From UBA2402 sp037139735 (GTDB lineage Bacteria > Planctomycetota > Phycisphaerae > Phycisphaerales > UBA1924), in assembly GCA_037139735.1 (NCBI GenBank), contig JBAXFU010000010.1, positions 1 through 54,820 on the forward strand: a stretch of DNA of 54,820 nucleotides. Direction: 5' to 3'. Of the stretch, positions 31,191 through 37,981 are shown piece after piece. The position numbers and the translations under genes are program-made. How positions within the stretch are numbered: position 1 is the first letter of the stretch; each line of letters opens with the position of its first letter. The notes under the pieces were generated by a model. That model was not told the DNA's origin. It searched no databases and worked only from the letters and a program-made list of their open reading frames with translations.

Positions 31191-32996
31191 ATGCAGCCAT
31201 CGACGCCCACCGTTGAACGCGCCCCGCTCGGATTGATTCAGCAGGACATGCTGTCGGGCCGTCTCGACCGGGCGGAAGCCGCCGCACGCGACTTCCTCCG
31301 CGCCTTCCCGCGCGATCCGTCCGCCTCCTACCTGCTGGGACTCATCCTCTCCCGCAGCGGACGGCTCGAGGAGTCCCTCTTTCACCTTCGCATCCCCGCC
31401 GAACTCCCCGACGCGCAGCGCGACTGCCTCTGCGAGTACGGCCGCGTCCTGTGCGCGCTTGGGAAGTTCAATCGCGGCATCGAGTTGCTTCGCCTGGCCA
31501 CCCAGCGAGACCTCGCCTCGGCGCACGCGTGGGAACACCTCGCGCACGCGCTGCTGCTGCAGGGTTCCTTCGCCGACGCCGTCAACGCGGGCGAGGAGTC
31601 CGTCCGCATCCGTCTTCGCAGCGGCGGCGCCGCGGGCGGCCCCAACGCCATGTGCACCATCGGCGATGCGTGGGCCGCGATGTCCGACGCGCCCGAGGCG
31701 GTCAAGTGGCACGCCCGCGCGATGCAGGAGTTCCCCGACGACCTGCACGCCGCCATGTCGTGGGTGCGGCTGCTGCAGTACCTCGACGTAAGCCCTGCCG
31801 ATCTCGCCACGAGCCACGCCCGCGTCAACGACCTCATCCGTCGCGGGCACCTCTCTCCCTCGCCCAGGCCGCCCATGACGTGGACGAGCGGCAGCCGCCC
31901 GCTTCGCGTGGCCTTCCTCTCGCCCGACCTTCGCGATCATCCGGTGGCCCGCTTCATCCTGCCGCTGCTCACGAGCGCCGAACCCTCCCGCGTGCGGTGG
32001 AGCATCTTCCACACCCATCCGATCCGCGACGATGTCAGCCGCCGCTGCGCGAGATACGCCCAGCAGTGTCACCACGTGGCCCATCTCGACGACGAAGCCC
32101 TGGCCGCGGCCATTCGCGCCTCGGCGCCCGACGTGCTGATCGACCTGTCGGGCTGGGGCGAACACGCTCGGGCCACCGTGCTCGCCAGGCGCGTCGCGCC
32201 GCTGCAGGCTGCGTACCTCCGCCACCCCACACCCAGCGCGTTGCAGGGCGTCGACGTTCGACTCGTCGATGCCGCCATGGAACCCGACGCGCTCGAGGCC
32301 TCGGCGTGGCATCCGGCCATTCCGGAGGCGCCTATCGCCATCCCCGGCGCGTCGCTCTGCTGGACCCCGCCCGCGGAACGCGTCGAGTGCGATCGCACGC
32401 CCTCGAAGGTCGTGACCTTCGGCTCCTTCTGCTCGCCCGGGAAGATCTCGCCGCGGTGCGGACGCCTGTGGGCCCGCATCATCAACACCGTCCCGCACGC
32501 GCGGCTGCTCATCAAGGCCCGCGGACTCGGCGACCGCTCCACCCGCGAGCACACCCTGCGAGCGCTCGTGCGCCACGGCATCGAGCCCTCTCGCATCGAA
32601 CTCTGCGGCATGCGTCCCACCTTCACCGAGCACCTCGCGTGGTACAACAAGGTCGACATCGTGCTCGACCCCTTCCCCTTCAACGGCACCGCCACCACCT
32701 GCGAGGCGTTGTGGATGGGCGTGCCCGTGATCTCCCTGCAGGGCGCGAGCGGCGCGGGTCGCACCGGCGCGACGATCCTCCAGGCCGCGGGCGTGGGCGA
32801 CAACGTCTGCGTCGACGAGAATGCCTACCTCGCACGCGCGGAGGTGCTCGCCAAGGACGCGGCGGGCCGCGCCGAGTTCCGCTCGTCGATGCGCTCGTGG
32901 CTGCTCGCCTCGCCCTTGTGCAACGCCAAGATGTTCGCCGAGCAGTTCCTCGCCACCCTCGAGATCCTCGCCAGCCGCCTCTCGCGGGCGGCATGA
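31191..32996 (+). CDS. TPR protein with OGT-type glycosyltransferase domain (GT41)
   Basis: A 601-residue protein. The N-terminal third (about 10-200) is built of TPR-like helical pairs (DRAEAAARDFLRAFPRDPSASYLLGLIL and similar). The C-terminal part resembles O-GlcNAc transferase (GT41): LRVAFLSPDLRDHPVARF near 235, AAYLRHPTPSALQGVDVRL near 345, FGSFCSPGKISP near 410, and the donor-site segment DIVLDPFPFNGTATTCEALWMGVPVISL near 490. It probably moves a sugar from a nucleotide donor to a protein or surface glycan in the cytoplasm. The start at 31191 is favoured because the preceding 33 residues look like non-coding DNA. Confidence 0.85.
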   Translation: MQPSTPTVERAPLGLIQQDMLSGRLDRAEAAARDFLRAFPRDPSASYLLGLILSRSGRLEESLFHLRIPAELPDAQRDCLCEYGRVLCALGKFNRGIELLRLATQRDLASAHAWEHLAHALLLQGSFADAVNAGEESVRIRLRSGGAAGGPNAMCTIGDAWAAMSDAPEAVKWHARAMQEFPDDLHAAMSWVRLLQYLDVSPADLATSHARVNDLIRRGHLSPSPRPPMTWTSGSRPLRVAFLSPDLRDHPVARFILPLLTSAEPSRVRWSIFHTHPIRDDVSRRCARYAQQCHHVAHLDDEALAAAIRASAPDVLIDLSGWGEHARATVLARRVAPLQAAYLRHPTPSALQGVDVRLVDAAMEPDALEASAWHPAIPEAPIAIPGASLCWTPPAERVECDRTPSKVVTFGSFCSPGKISPRCGRLWARIINTVPHARLLIKARGLGDRSTREHTLRALVRHGIEPSRIELCGMRPTFTEHLAWYNKVDIVLDPFPFNGTATTCEALWMGVPVISLQGASGAGRTGATILQAAGVGDNVCVDENAYLARAEVLAKDAAGRAEFRSSMRSWLLASPLCNAKMFAEQFLATLEILASRLSRAA

Positions 32997-33010
32997 TCCT
33001 CGCCGCCCCC

Positions 33011-33016
33011 TAGGAT
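33011..33016 (+). promoter_or_regulatory. TAGGAT -10-like box, leaderless start of arfB
   Basis: TAGGAT ends 5 bases before the ATG at 33022. Its AGGA could also serve as a weak Shine-Dalgarno site, so this case is ambiguous. Confidence 0.35.
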
Positions 33017-33021
33017 CCGGC

Positions 33022-33465
33022 ATGGAGGACGCGGCCAACCAGGACCACCCGTCGGGCGTGCGGCTCACGCCGCGAATCACGCTGCACGAATCGGCGGTCG
33101 ACTTCTCGTACGCCTCGAGTTCCGGGCCTGGCGGCCAGAACGTCAACAAGCGAGCCACGAAGTGCACGCTTCGGGTCCGCGTCGACGCCATTCCCTTCGG
33201 CCCCGCCCAGCGGGCCCGTCTCGAATCGCTCGGATCCGTCTACCTCACGGGGTCGGGCGAGTTGGTCATTGATTGCGACGAGCACCGCTCGCAGGCCCGC
33301 AACCGCGAGGGGTGCATCGAGAAACTCGCCGCCCTCGTTCGAGAGGCCTCGGTCCTGCCCAAGACCCGCCGCAAGACCAAGCCCACCCGGGGCTCGATCG
33401 AGCGACGCCTGAAGGACAAGAAAGTTCGTTCCGAACGCAAGCAGACGCGGCGCAACGACGATTGA
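33022..33465 (+). CDS. arfB: ArfB-type peptidyl-tRNA hydrolase (rescue factor)
   Basis: A 147-residue stalled-ribosome rescue factor. The catalytic GGQ is in SSGPGGQNVNKRATKC at residues 37-39, which cleaves peptidyl-tRNA in the ribosome. The C-terminal tail (about 108-147) is strongly basic (RRKTKPTRGSIERRLKDKK), as needed to enter the empty mRNA channel. The length excludes a full release factor. It starts 25 bases after the TPR glycosyltransferase on the same strand. Confidence 0.92.
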   Translation: MEDAANQDHPSGVRLTPRITLHESAVDFSYASSSGPGGQNVNKRATKCTLRVRVDAIPFGPAQRARLESLGSVYLTGSGELVIDCDEHRSQARNREGCIEKLAALVREASVLPKTRRKTKPTRGSIERRLKDKKVRSERKQTRRNDD

Positions 33466-33486
33466 CGCGCACGCACGCCCGCGTCC

Positions 33487-33523
33487 GTGGGCTCGCCCGC
33501 AAAGCCGGGCAGCGCACCACGGC
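33487..33523. repeat. dispersed 37-bp repeat, copy 2
   Basis: Second copy of the element at 9315-9351, with two mismatches. It starts a palindrome-rich spacer (33487-33676) between arfB and the convergent aminotransferase gene. Confidence 0.85.
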
Positions 33524-33524
33524 T

Positions 33525-33676
33525 CCATCTGGTGCGCCCCAAAGCGGGCGAGCAATCAGGCACCACGCGCCTTCGCGAGCAAACCCCACGACCCCACCAA
33601 AGCGCACGCCGCCCAAAGGGCGGACGAATGTTGCCACGGGTGACCGAACCCGCGCAGCGGGTGAGGGAAACCCGTG
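33525..33676. repeat. cluster of short palindromes (REP-like)
   Basis: Contains CCGCCC-AAA-GGGCGG near 33608-33623 and a nested structure near 33634-33676, where CCACGGGT pairs with ACCCGTGG and the interior ACCCGC pairs with GCGGGT. Such clusters resemble REP elements that cover transcript ends. No gene is supported. A transcript-end role is inferred from the position between convergent genes. Confidence 0.6.
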
Positions 33677-33682
33677 GATAGC

Positions 33683-33718
33683 GCATCACTGGCATCACCG
33701 GCATCACTGCCATCACTG
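33683..33718. repeat. 9-bp tandem repeat reaching the aminotransferase stop codon
   Basis: Four units: GCATCACTG, GCATCACCG, GCATCACTG, CCATCACTG. The last unit includes the stop codon of the minus-strand aminotransferase gene (33713-33715). On the minus strand it reads GTGATGCCA-like, similar to the minus-strand reading of the ABC ATPase repeat. Confidence 0.85.
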
Positions 33719-34996
33719 ACGCCGCAGTTCCTCGGCCAAGGCCTTGGCGAAGTACTCGTACTGCTCGGGGGTGTTGTAGATCTGAGCCGAGAGGCGCACC
33801 ACGCGAGCGCCGGTGGGGTTGAAGCGCCAGACGGGGGTGACGATGCCGTGACGCTCGTAGAGGGCGTCTTGGAGGGGGTCGTCGTAGCGGGTGGGGCGTC
33901 CTTCGATGCCGCCGACGGGGTCGGGGACGATGACGCTGGTCATGGTCCCGGTCATGTGCTCGGGGGCGGTGTGGACGGTGCAGCCAAGGGGCTCCAAGAC
34001 CGGGGCGATGGTCTCCCGGGCCTGCATGATCTTCTCGTGATTCTCTCGCATGAGTTGGGGCCAGCCGCCGGGGAGGAGCTGTCCCATGGTCTCGATGCTC
34101 GTGGGGAGCGACAGGATGTGGGAGTAGTCGAGGGTGCCCTGATAGTCGAAGTCGCGGAGGAACATGGCCCGGTCGTGGCGGACCTTGCTGACGCGGCTGG
34201 AGAGCTGGAGGGGTCGGAAGCCGGCCTGCTTGTCGGAGCGGACGTAGAGGAACCCGATGCCCTTGGGGCCGCTGAGCCACTTGTGGCCGCTGCCGATGAA
34301 GTAGGTGGGCTTGAGGGCGGCAAGGTCGACAGGGATCTGGCCGGGGGAGTGGGCGCCGTCGACGCAGACGTCGATGCCGCGGGCGTTGAGCTCGCGGACG
34401 ATGGGGGCGACGGGGAAGACCAGGGAGGTGCAGCTGGTGACGTGGCTGATGAAGGCGATGCGGGTGCGGGGCCCGACCTTGGCGAGGAACCGCTCCACCA
34501 CCGTGGAGGCGTCGTCGATGGGGTAGGGAATTTCGGCCTTGACGACCTTGGCGCCCGTCCGGGCGCAGATCCGCTCGAGCTCGTTGGGGAGGGACTGGTA
34601 CTCGTGGTCCGTGATCAGGACCTCGTCGCCCACCTCCAGCTTCGTGTTGTTCAGGACCGTGCAGAGGGCGACGGTGGCGTTGGGCAGGGGGGCGAGGTCG
34701 GCGGCTCGGCAGTTGAGGAAGGCGGCCAGCGAGGCGCGGACCTCGTCGAGCATGGGCTCGAGGTCGACCTTGTAGAACCGCACCGGGTCGCGTTCGAGCC
34801 GTTCGCGGAGCTGGGCCTGCTGGCGCAACGCCGCCCGGGGCACCGCCCCGTACGACCCGTGGTTGAGGAAGGCGAGGGCGGGGTCGATGGACCACTCGCC
34901 GCTCGCGAGGGAGAGACGTCCGGCGGGCGTCTCGGCGCGGAGGGCGGAGGCTACGGCGGAGGCAACGGCGGCGGGGGTCACGAAGGTGCTCAACAT
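33713..34996 (-). CDS. PLP-dependent class V aminotransferase family protein (isopenicillin N epimerase-like)
   Basis: A 427-residue fold-type I PLP enzyme. Features in order are FLNHGSYGAVPR near residue 43 (a signature of the IPN epimerase-like branch), PNATVALCTVLNN, the cofactor Asp in VCVDGAHSPGQ (about 215), and the Schiff-base Lys in IGSGHKWLSGPKG (about 237). The C-terminal domain ends in VVRLSAQIYNTPEQ. This branch includes amino-acid epimerases, cysteine desulfurase-like and ergothioneine-type lyases, so the substrate cannot be fixed. GACAAT lies 4 bases before the ATG (35001-35006), close to the leaderless pattern. Confidence 0.87.
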   Translation of the reverse strand: MLSTFVTPAAVASAVASALRAETPAGRLSLASGEWSIDPALAFLNHGSYGAVPRAALRQQAQLRERLERDPVRFYKVDLEPMLDEVRASLAAFLNCRAADLAPLPNATVALCTVLNNTKLEVGDEVLITDHEYQSLPNELERICARTGAKVVKAEIPYPIDDASTVVERFLAKVGPRTRIAFISHVTSCTSLVFPVAPIVRELNARGIDVCVDGAHSPGQIPVDLAALKPTYFIGSGHKWLSGPKGIGFLYVRSDKQAGFRPLQLSSRVSKVRHDRAMFLRDFDYQGTLDYSHILSLPTSIETMGQLLPGGWPQLMRENHEKIMQARETIAPVLEPLGCTVHTAPEHMTGTMTSVIVPDPVGGIEGRPTRYDDPLQDALYERHGIVTPVWRFNPTGARVVRLSAQIYNTPEQYEYFAKALAEELRRQ

Positions 34997-35171
34997 CGCG
35001 ATTGTCTATCGGCCACAGAGGCGGCGATGGTACACACGACGTGCGCGCGCGTCAGCTGGACGAGGCGCCGACTCGTCGCTTTGGACTGAAATCACTGAGG
35101 CCAGTCGAGATCGATGCTCGCGCGTTTTTCTTCGTCGGCTCGCGGCGTGCGCGGCGTGCGTTTCACGCGCT

Positions 35172-35519
35172 TCACGCCCGAGCGTCAAAGGTGGTGCCCG
35201 CGGCGACGCCGGTCGCCGCCGCGTTGGCGGCTGCGGCCGATCGGTGCATCGCGATGGCGCTGAGGGTGGCCCGGGTCTCGCCGGCGGTCGGTTCGTCCGC
35301 GAGGATCGAGCGATCGACCCGACCGGCGAGCAGGGCGTCGCGGATGCGTTGCTGCATCTTGGCGGTGGGCGAGAGTTCGACGCGATCGACGACCTCGGTG
35401 CGGGCGGCCGTAGCCGAGGCCGCATCGTCGGCGGGAGCCGCTCCGGCGCGGTGCGCCGCCGCCGTCGCTGTGGAGGGATACGCCGCGGCAAGTCGCAACT
35501 GCATGGGCGAGATCGTCAT
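35172..35519 (-). CDS. small alanine-rich protein, possibly FlgM-like
   Basis: A 115-residue protein with no membrane span or signal peptide. The middle part reads VDRVELSPTAKMQQRIRDALL, which resembles the start of the FlgM anti-sigma-28 domain (DxVxLSxxA followed by an amphipathic helix). The outer parts are Ala-rich and probably disordered, as FlgM also is. The start at 35519 has a TACCAT box 6 bases upstream, which supports this being a real gene. No flagellar gene is nearby, so the FlgM link is tentative. Confidence 0.5.
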   Translation of the reverse strand: MTISPMQLRLAAAYPSTATAAAHRAGAAPADDAASATAARTEVVDRVELSPTAKMQQRIRDALLAGRVDRSILADEPTAGETRATLSAIAMHRSAAAANAAATGVAAGTTFDARA

Positions 35520-35525
35520 GGCCAC

Positions 35526-35531
35526 ATGGTA
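35526..35531 (-). promoter_or_regulatory. TACCAT -10-like box, leaderless start
   Basis: On the minus strand TACCAT ends 6 bases before the ATG at 35519, with GTGGCC between and no Shine-Dalgarno site. It is the main evidence that the small FlgM-like frame is transcribed. Confidence 0.5.
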
Positions 35532-35689
35532 CCGGATCGCAGGGACATCGCACAAACCCCGAACGGGGGATTTTGAGCCACGATTTCCCCACAGCCGCCG
35601 TCCGACGACGCGGGTCCATCGGTCGGGAACGCCTTCGTCGCCACGTCGGGCGTGTGCCATGCTGCAGGGCTGGCAACGGGCAGGGGCCG

Positions 35690-35905
35690 TCACTGGCCCG
35701 TCAGCAGCCGCTGACGGATGTTGGGACGCCTGGCTCCGAACTCGTCGTAGACGTAGCTGGGGGCCCGCTGGTCGCGGATGGCATCGAAGCGGTCGTACTG
35801 GCTGCGGGGCTCGTCGGGGACGAGCACGGGCGTTTCGCATCCGGCGGCCGCACCGAGGGCGGCGACCAGTGCAAGGACGCGGATGGCGCTGACGCAACGC
35901 TTCAT
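35690..35905 (-). CDS. small lipoprotein of unknown function
   Basis: A 71-residue protein. The N-terminal signal (KRCVSAIRVLALVAALG) ends with a lipobox AAAGC, so the mature chain of about 48 residues would be a lipidated envelope protein. The rest is charged (PDEPRSQYDRFDAIRDQRA, then FGARRPNIRQRLL) with no known domain. The start at 35905 has TACACT 6 bases upstream. It lies 37 bases after the exporter gene on the same strand but has its own box. Confidence 0.65.
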   Translation of the reverse strand: MKRCVSAIRVLALVAALGAAAGCETPVLVPDEPRSQYDRFDAIRDQRAPSYVYDEFGARRPNIRQRLLTGQ

Positions 35906-35911
35906 CGGTGG

Positions 35912-35917
35912 AGTGTA
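35912..35917 (-). promoter_or_regulatory. TACACT -10-like box, leaderless start
   Basis: On the minus strand TACACT ends 6 bases before the ATG at 35905, with CCACCG between. It partly fills the gap to the upstream exporter gene. It belongs to the TANNNT set. Confidence 0.5.
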
Positions 35918-35942
35918 GACCGTGGCGGTCGCCCGCGGGCGG

Positions 35943-37289
35943 TCAGCGCTTGGAGATGGGCAGGACATCCTCGGCCTTGCCGGTGGCCCAGTCGCGGACC
36001 CGGGGCCAGAAGACTTCCTTGAGCAGAATCTTGATGCACGCGCCGATGGGGATGGCCAGGAGCAAGCCGTAGAAGCCGGCCAAGGACCCGCCCGCGATCG
36101 AGGCGAAGAGGATCGTGGGCGTATCCATGTTGGTGGCCTTGCCCTGGATCCGGGGCGTCAGCACGTAGTCGTCGAGGATCTGGGCCACGCCCATGACCGC
36201 CAGGGGCGACCCGATCGTCCACCACCACGAGGCCTGCCACCCTTCGCCGGGCTCCAGCCACATCAGGAGCATGATCACGGGGGCGGTCGCCGCGGCGGCA
36301 TAGGGCACCAGCGTCAGGGCCCCCACCACCAACCCGGCGATCCACGCGGCGGGCGCACCGATGAGCGCGTACCCGACCGTGTACACCCCGATCATCATCG
36401 CGCAGATGATGAGCCGCCCACGGATGAACCCGGAGATCACGGCATCCATCTTGGAGGCGAGTTCGAGCACCCGCCCCTTCTTCTGCTCGGGCAGCAGCCC
36501 TTCCCAGAAGGCCAGCACCTGCCCGTACCCGGTGCAGAAGAAGAAGAAAAAGAAGGCGGTGAGGGCGATGATGGTGACGAACTTGACGCCCGAGGAGACG
36601 ATCGAGAAGACCGCGCCGACGGCTCCGCCGCCCGCCTGCAACAGGTTGCGACCAAGTTCCGTCGAGTGCTGCTGCAGGAACTCGCGGGTGAACTCGAGCA
36701 GGCGGAAGAGGTCGGAGGGCTCCTCCGACGAATCCGGCTCCACCACCAGGGGCGGCGAGTTCGCGGGCCGGGGCGACTGGGCCTCGATCGCGGCGGCCTG
36801 CTCGCGAGCGGCCGCGGCCGCGGCCTTTTCCCGCTCCTGCACGATGTAGTTGCGGATCATCAGCCACGCGTTCGATCTGATCTGCACCTGCAGGCGAAGG
36901 TCCTCGCGGTCGGGCGCACGGACCGACTGGCTGACCAGATCGATGCTCCGGATGACGGCTTGCACGTACCTGACGCCCTGCATGACCGAATAGGTCATGC
37001 CGATGGCCACCGGGACCACCACGAGGATGCCCGAGAGGACGAGGATGCTCGCGGCGACCCTGGCGCGGCCGATCCCTCGCCGCTCGGTCATCCGTCGCAC
37101 CAGCGGCTCGAAGAGATACGCCAAGGTCAGGGCCAGCAGGATCGGGACCGTGACGATGCTCAGGACATAACCGAGGTAGATCAGCCCCAAGACCGCGGCC
37201 AGAACGAGCAGGTCACGCAGCGGCTGGATTTGCCAGAGGTGCAGGTGAGGCCAGGCGTCCCGCGGGGCTCCCTCGTCTTGGTCGCTCAT
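35943..37289 (-). CDS. AI-2E family (PerM/YdiK-type) membrane transporter
   Basis: A 448-residue inner-membrane protein of the AI-2E/PerM family. Two or three spans near the N-terminus (VLGLIYLGYVLSIVTVPILLALTLAYLFEPLVRRM) are followed by a large periplasmic or cytoplasmic insert (about 110-230, with an Ala-rich helix EKAAAAAAREQAAA). Five more spans follow, with the family phrase TLVPYAAAATAPVI and DDYVLTPRIQGKATNM near the C-terminus. Members are exporters of varied small molecules or sodium/proton antiporters. Phenylalanines are clustered (ALTAFFFFFFCTGYG). The start at 37289 has TACACT 6 bases upstream. Confidence 0.88.
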   Translation of the reverse strand: MSDQDEGAPRDAWPHLHLWQIQPLRDLLVLAAVLGLIYLGYVLSIVTVPILLALTLAYLFEPLVRRMTERRGIGRARVAASILVLSGILVVVPVAIGMTYSVMQGVRYVQAVIRSIDLVSQSVRAPDREDLRLQVQIRSNAWLMIRNYIVQEREKAAAAAAREQAAAIEAQSPRPANSPPLVVEPDSSEEPSDLFRLLEFTREFLQQHSTELGRNLLQAGGGAVGAVFSIVSSGVKFVTIIALTAFFFFFFCTGYGQVLAFWEGLLPEQKKGRVLELASKMDAVISGFIRGRLIICAMMIGVYTVGYALIGAPAAWIAGLVVGALTLVPYAAAATAPVIMLLMWLEPGEGWQASWWWTIGSPLAVMGVAQILDDYVLTPRIQGKATNMDTPTILFASIAGGSLAGFYGLLLAIPIGACIKILLKEVFWPRVRDWATGKAEDVLPISKR

Positions 37290-37295
37290 GCGGCC

Positions 37296-37301
37296 AGTGT
37301 A
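37296..37301 (-). promoter_or_regulatory. TACACT -10-like box, leaderless start
   Basis: On the minus strand TACACT ends 6 bases before the ATG at 37289; the spacer is GGCCGC. No Shine-Dalgarno site is present. It belongs to the TANNNT set. Confidence 0.5.
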
Positions 37302-37351
37302 GGAGAAGACGCGTCCGCCCACGGGCGTCGCCGCCGCCCACGGTGGTCGCG

Positions 37352-37966
37352 TCACACCCTCGGCCGGTCCTTGATGCGACGGGCGGGGGTGCCGACGTAG
37401 ACGCCCCAGGGCTCGAGGTCGCGAAAGGCCGAGGAGCGAGCGCCCAGCAGCGCACCCTCGCCCATCGTGACGCCGGGACCGACGAAGGCATCGGCCATCA
37501 GCCACGCGTCGTCCTTGAGGACGATGGGCGGCCGCAGCAGCGGCAGCGAGGGGTGGTTCATGTCGTGCGCCCCCGCGCAGAGGTGCGAGTACTGGCCGAT
37601 GCTCACACGGTTGCCCAGCGTGATGGGGCCCAGCGCGTAGATGATGGCGTGCTCGCCCACGGCGCACGACTCGCCACAGGTGAAGTTCCAGGGGCACTCG
37701 AAGTGCGCCGTGCGCTTGACGCCGGTGCGGGCGCCCACCGTGGCCCCGAAGAGCCGGAGCAGCATGTTGCGAAAGCCGTACCAGGTGGTGAAGGAGTACC
37801 GGAAGAGGGTCATCTCGACCAGACCCCAGAGGAGCCGGCCGAGCTTCTCACGCCGGGTGTAGGGCGAGGTGTAGCGGCCGCCGGGACGCTGCAACTGGTC
37901 CGGGTCGGCCAGGAACGGATGGGCGTCGACGCCCGAGTCGGATTGGTCGTGGCCCTGCTGGTTCAT
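37352..37966 (-). CDS. WcaF-like acyltransferase (left-handed beta-helix)
   Basis: A 204-residue acetyltransferase of the hexapeptide-repeat class, close in layout to WcaF of colanic-acid synthesis. The middle has hexapeptide turns (GARTGVKRTAHFECPWNF, IIYALGPITLGNRVSIGQ) and the conserved CAGAHDMNHPSLPL, whose His is the usual catalytic residue. GAFVGPGVTMGEGALLGA-like turns and YVGTPARRIK close the fold. It probably O-acetylates a surface polysaccharide unit. It begins 15 bases after the double GT2 gene on the same strand, so they are likely one transcript. Confidence 0.86.
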   Translation of the reverse strand: MNQQGHDQSDSGVDAHPFLADPDQLQRPGGRYTSPYTRREKLGRLLWGLVEMTLFRYSFTTWYGFRNMLLRLFGATVGARTGVKRTAHFECPWNFTCGESCAVGEHAIIYALGPITLGNRVSIGQYSHLCAGAHDMNHPSLPLLRPPIVLKDDAWLMADAFVGPGVTMGEGALLGARSSAFRDLEPWGVYVGTPARRIKDRPRV

Positions 37967-37981
37967 CGCCGTCGCTCGCTT

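Noticed and set aside
33466..33712. Small protein-coding genes in the repeat-rich spacer
   Set aside because: Several short frames are open on both strands, but they follow the repeats and palindromes, lack start signals and have Arg/Ala-rich shadow composition.
35570..35600. DnaA box near 35.58 kb (TTCCCCACA)
   Set aside because: Two mismatches to the consensus and isolated; judged chance.
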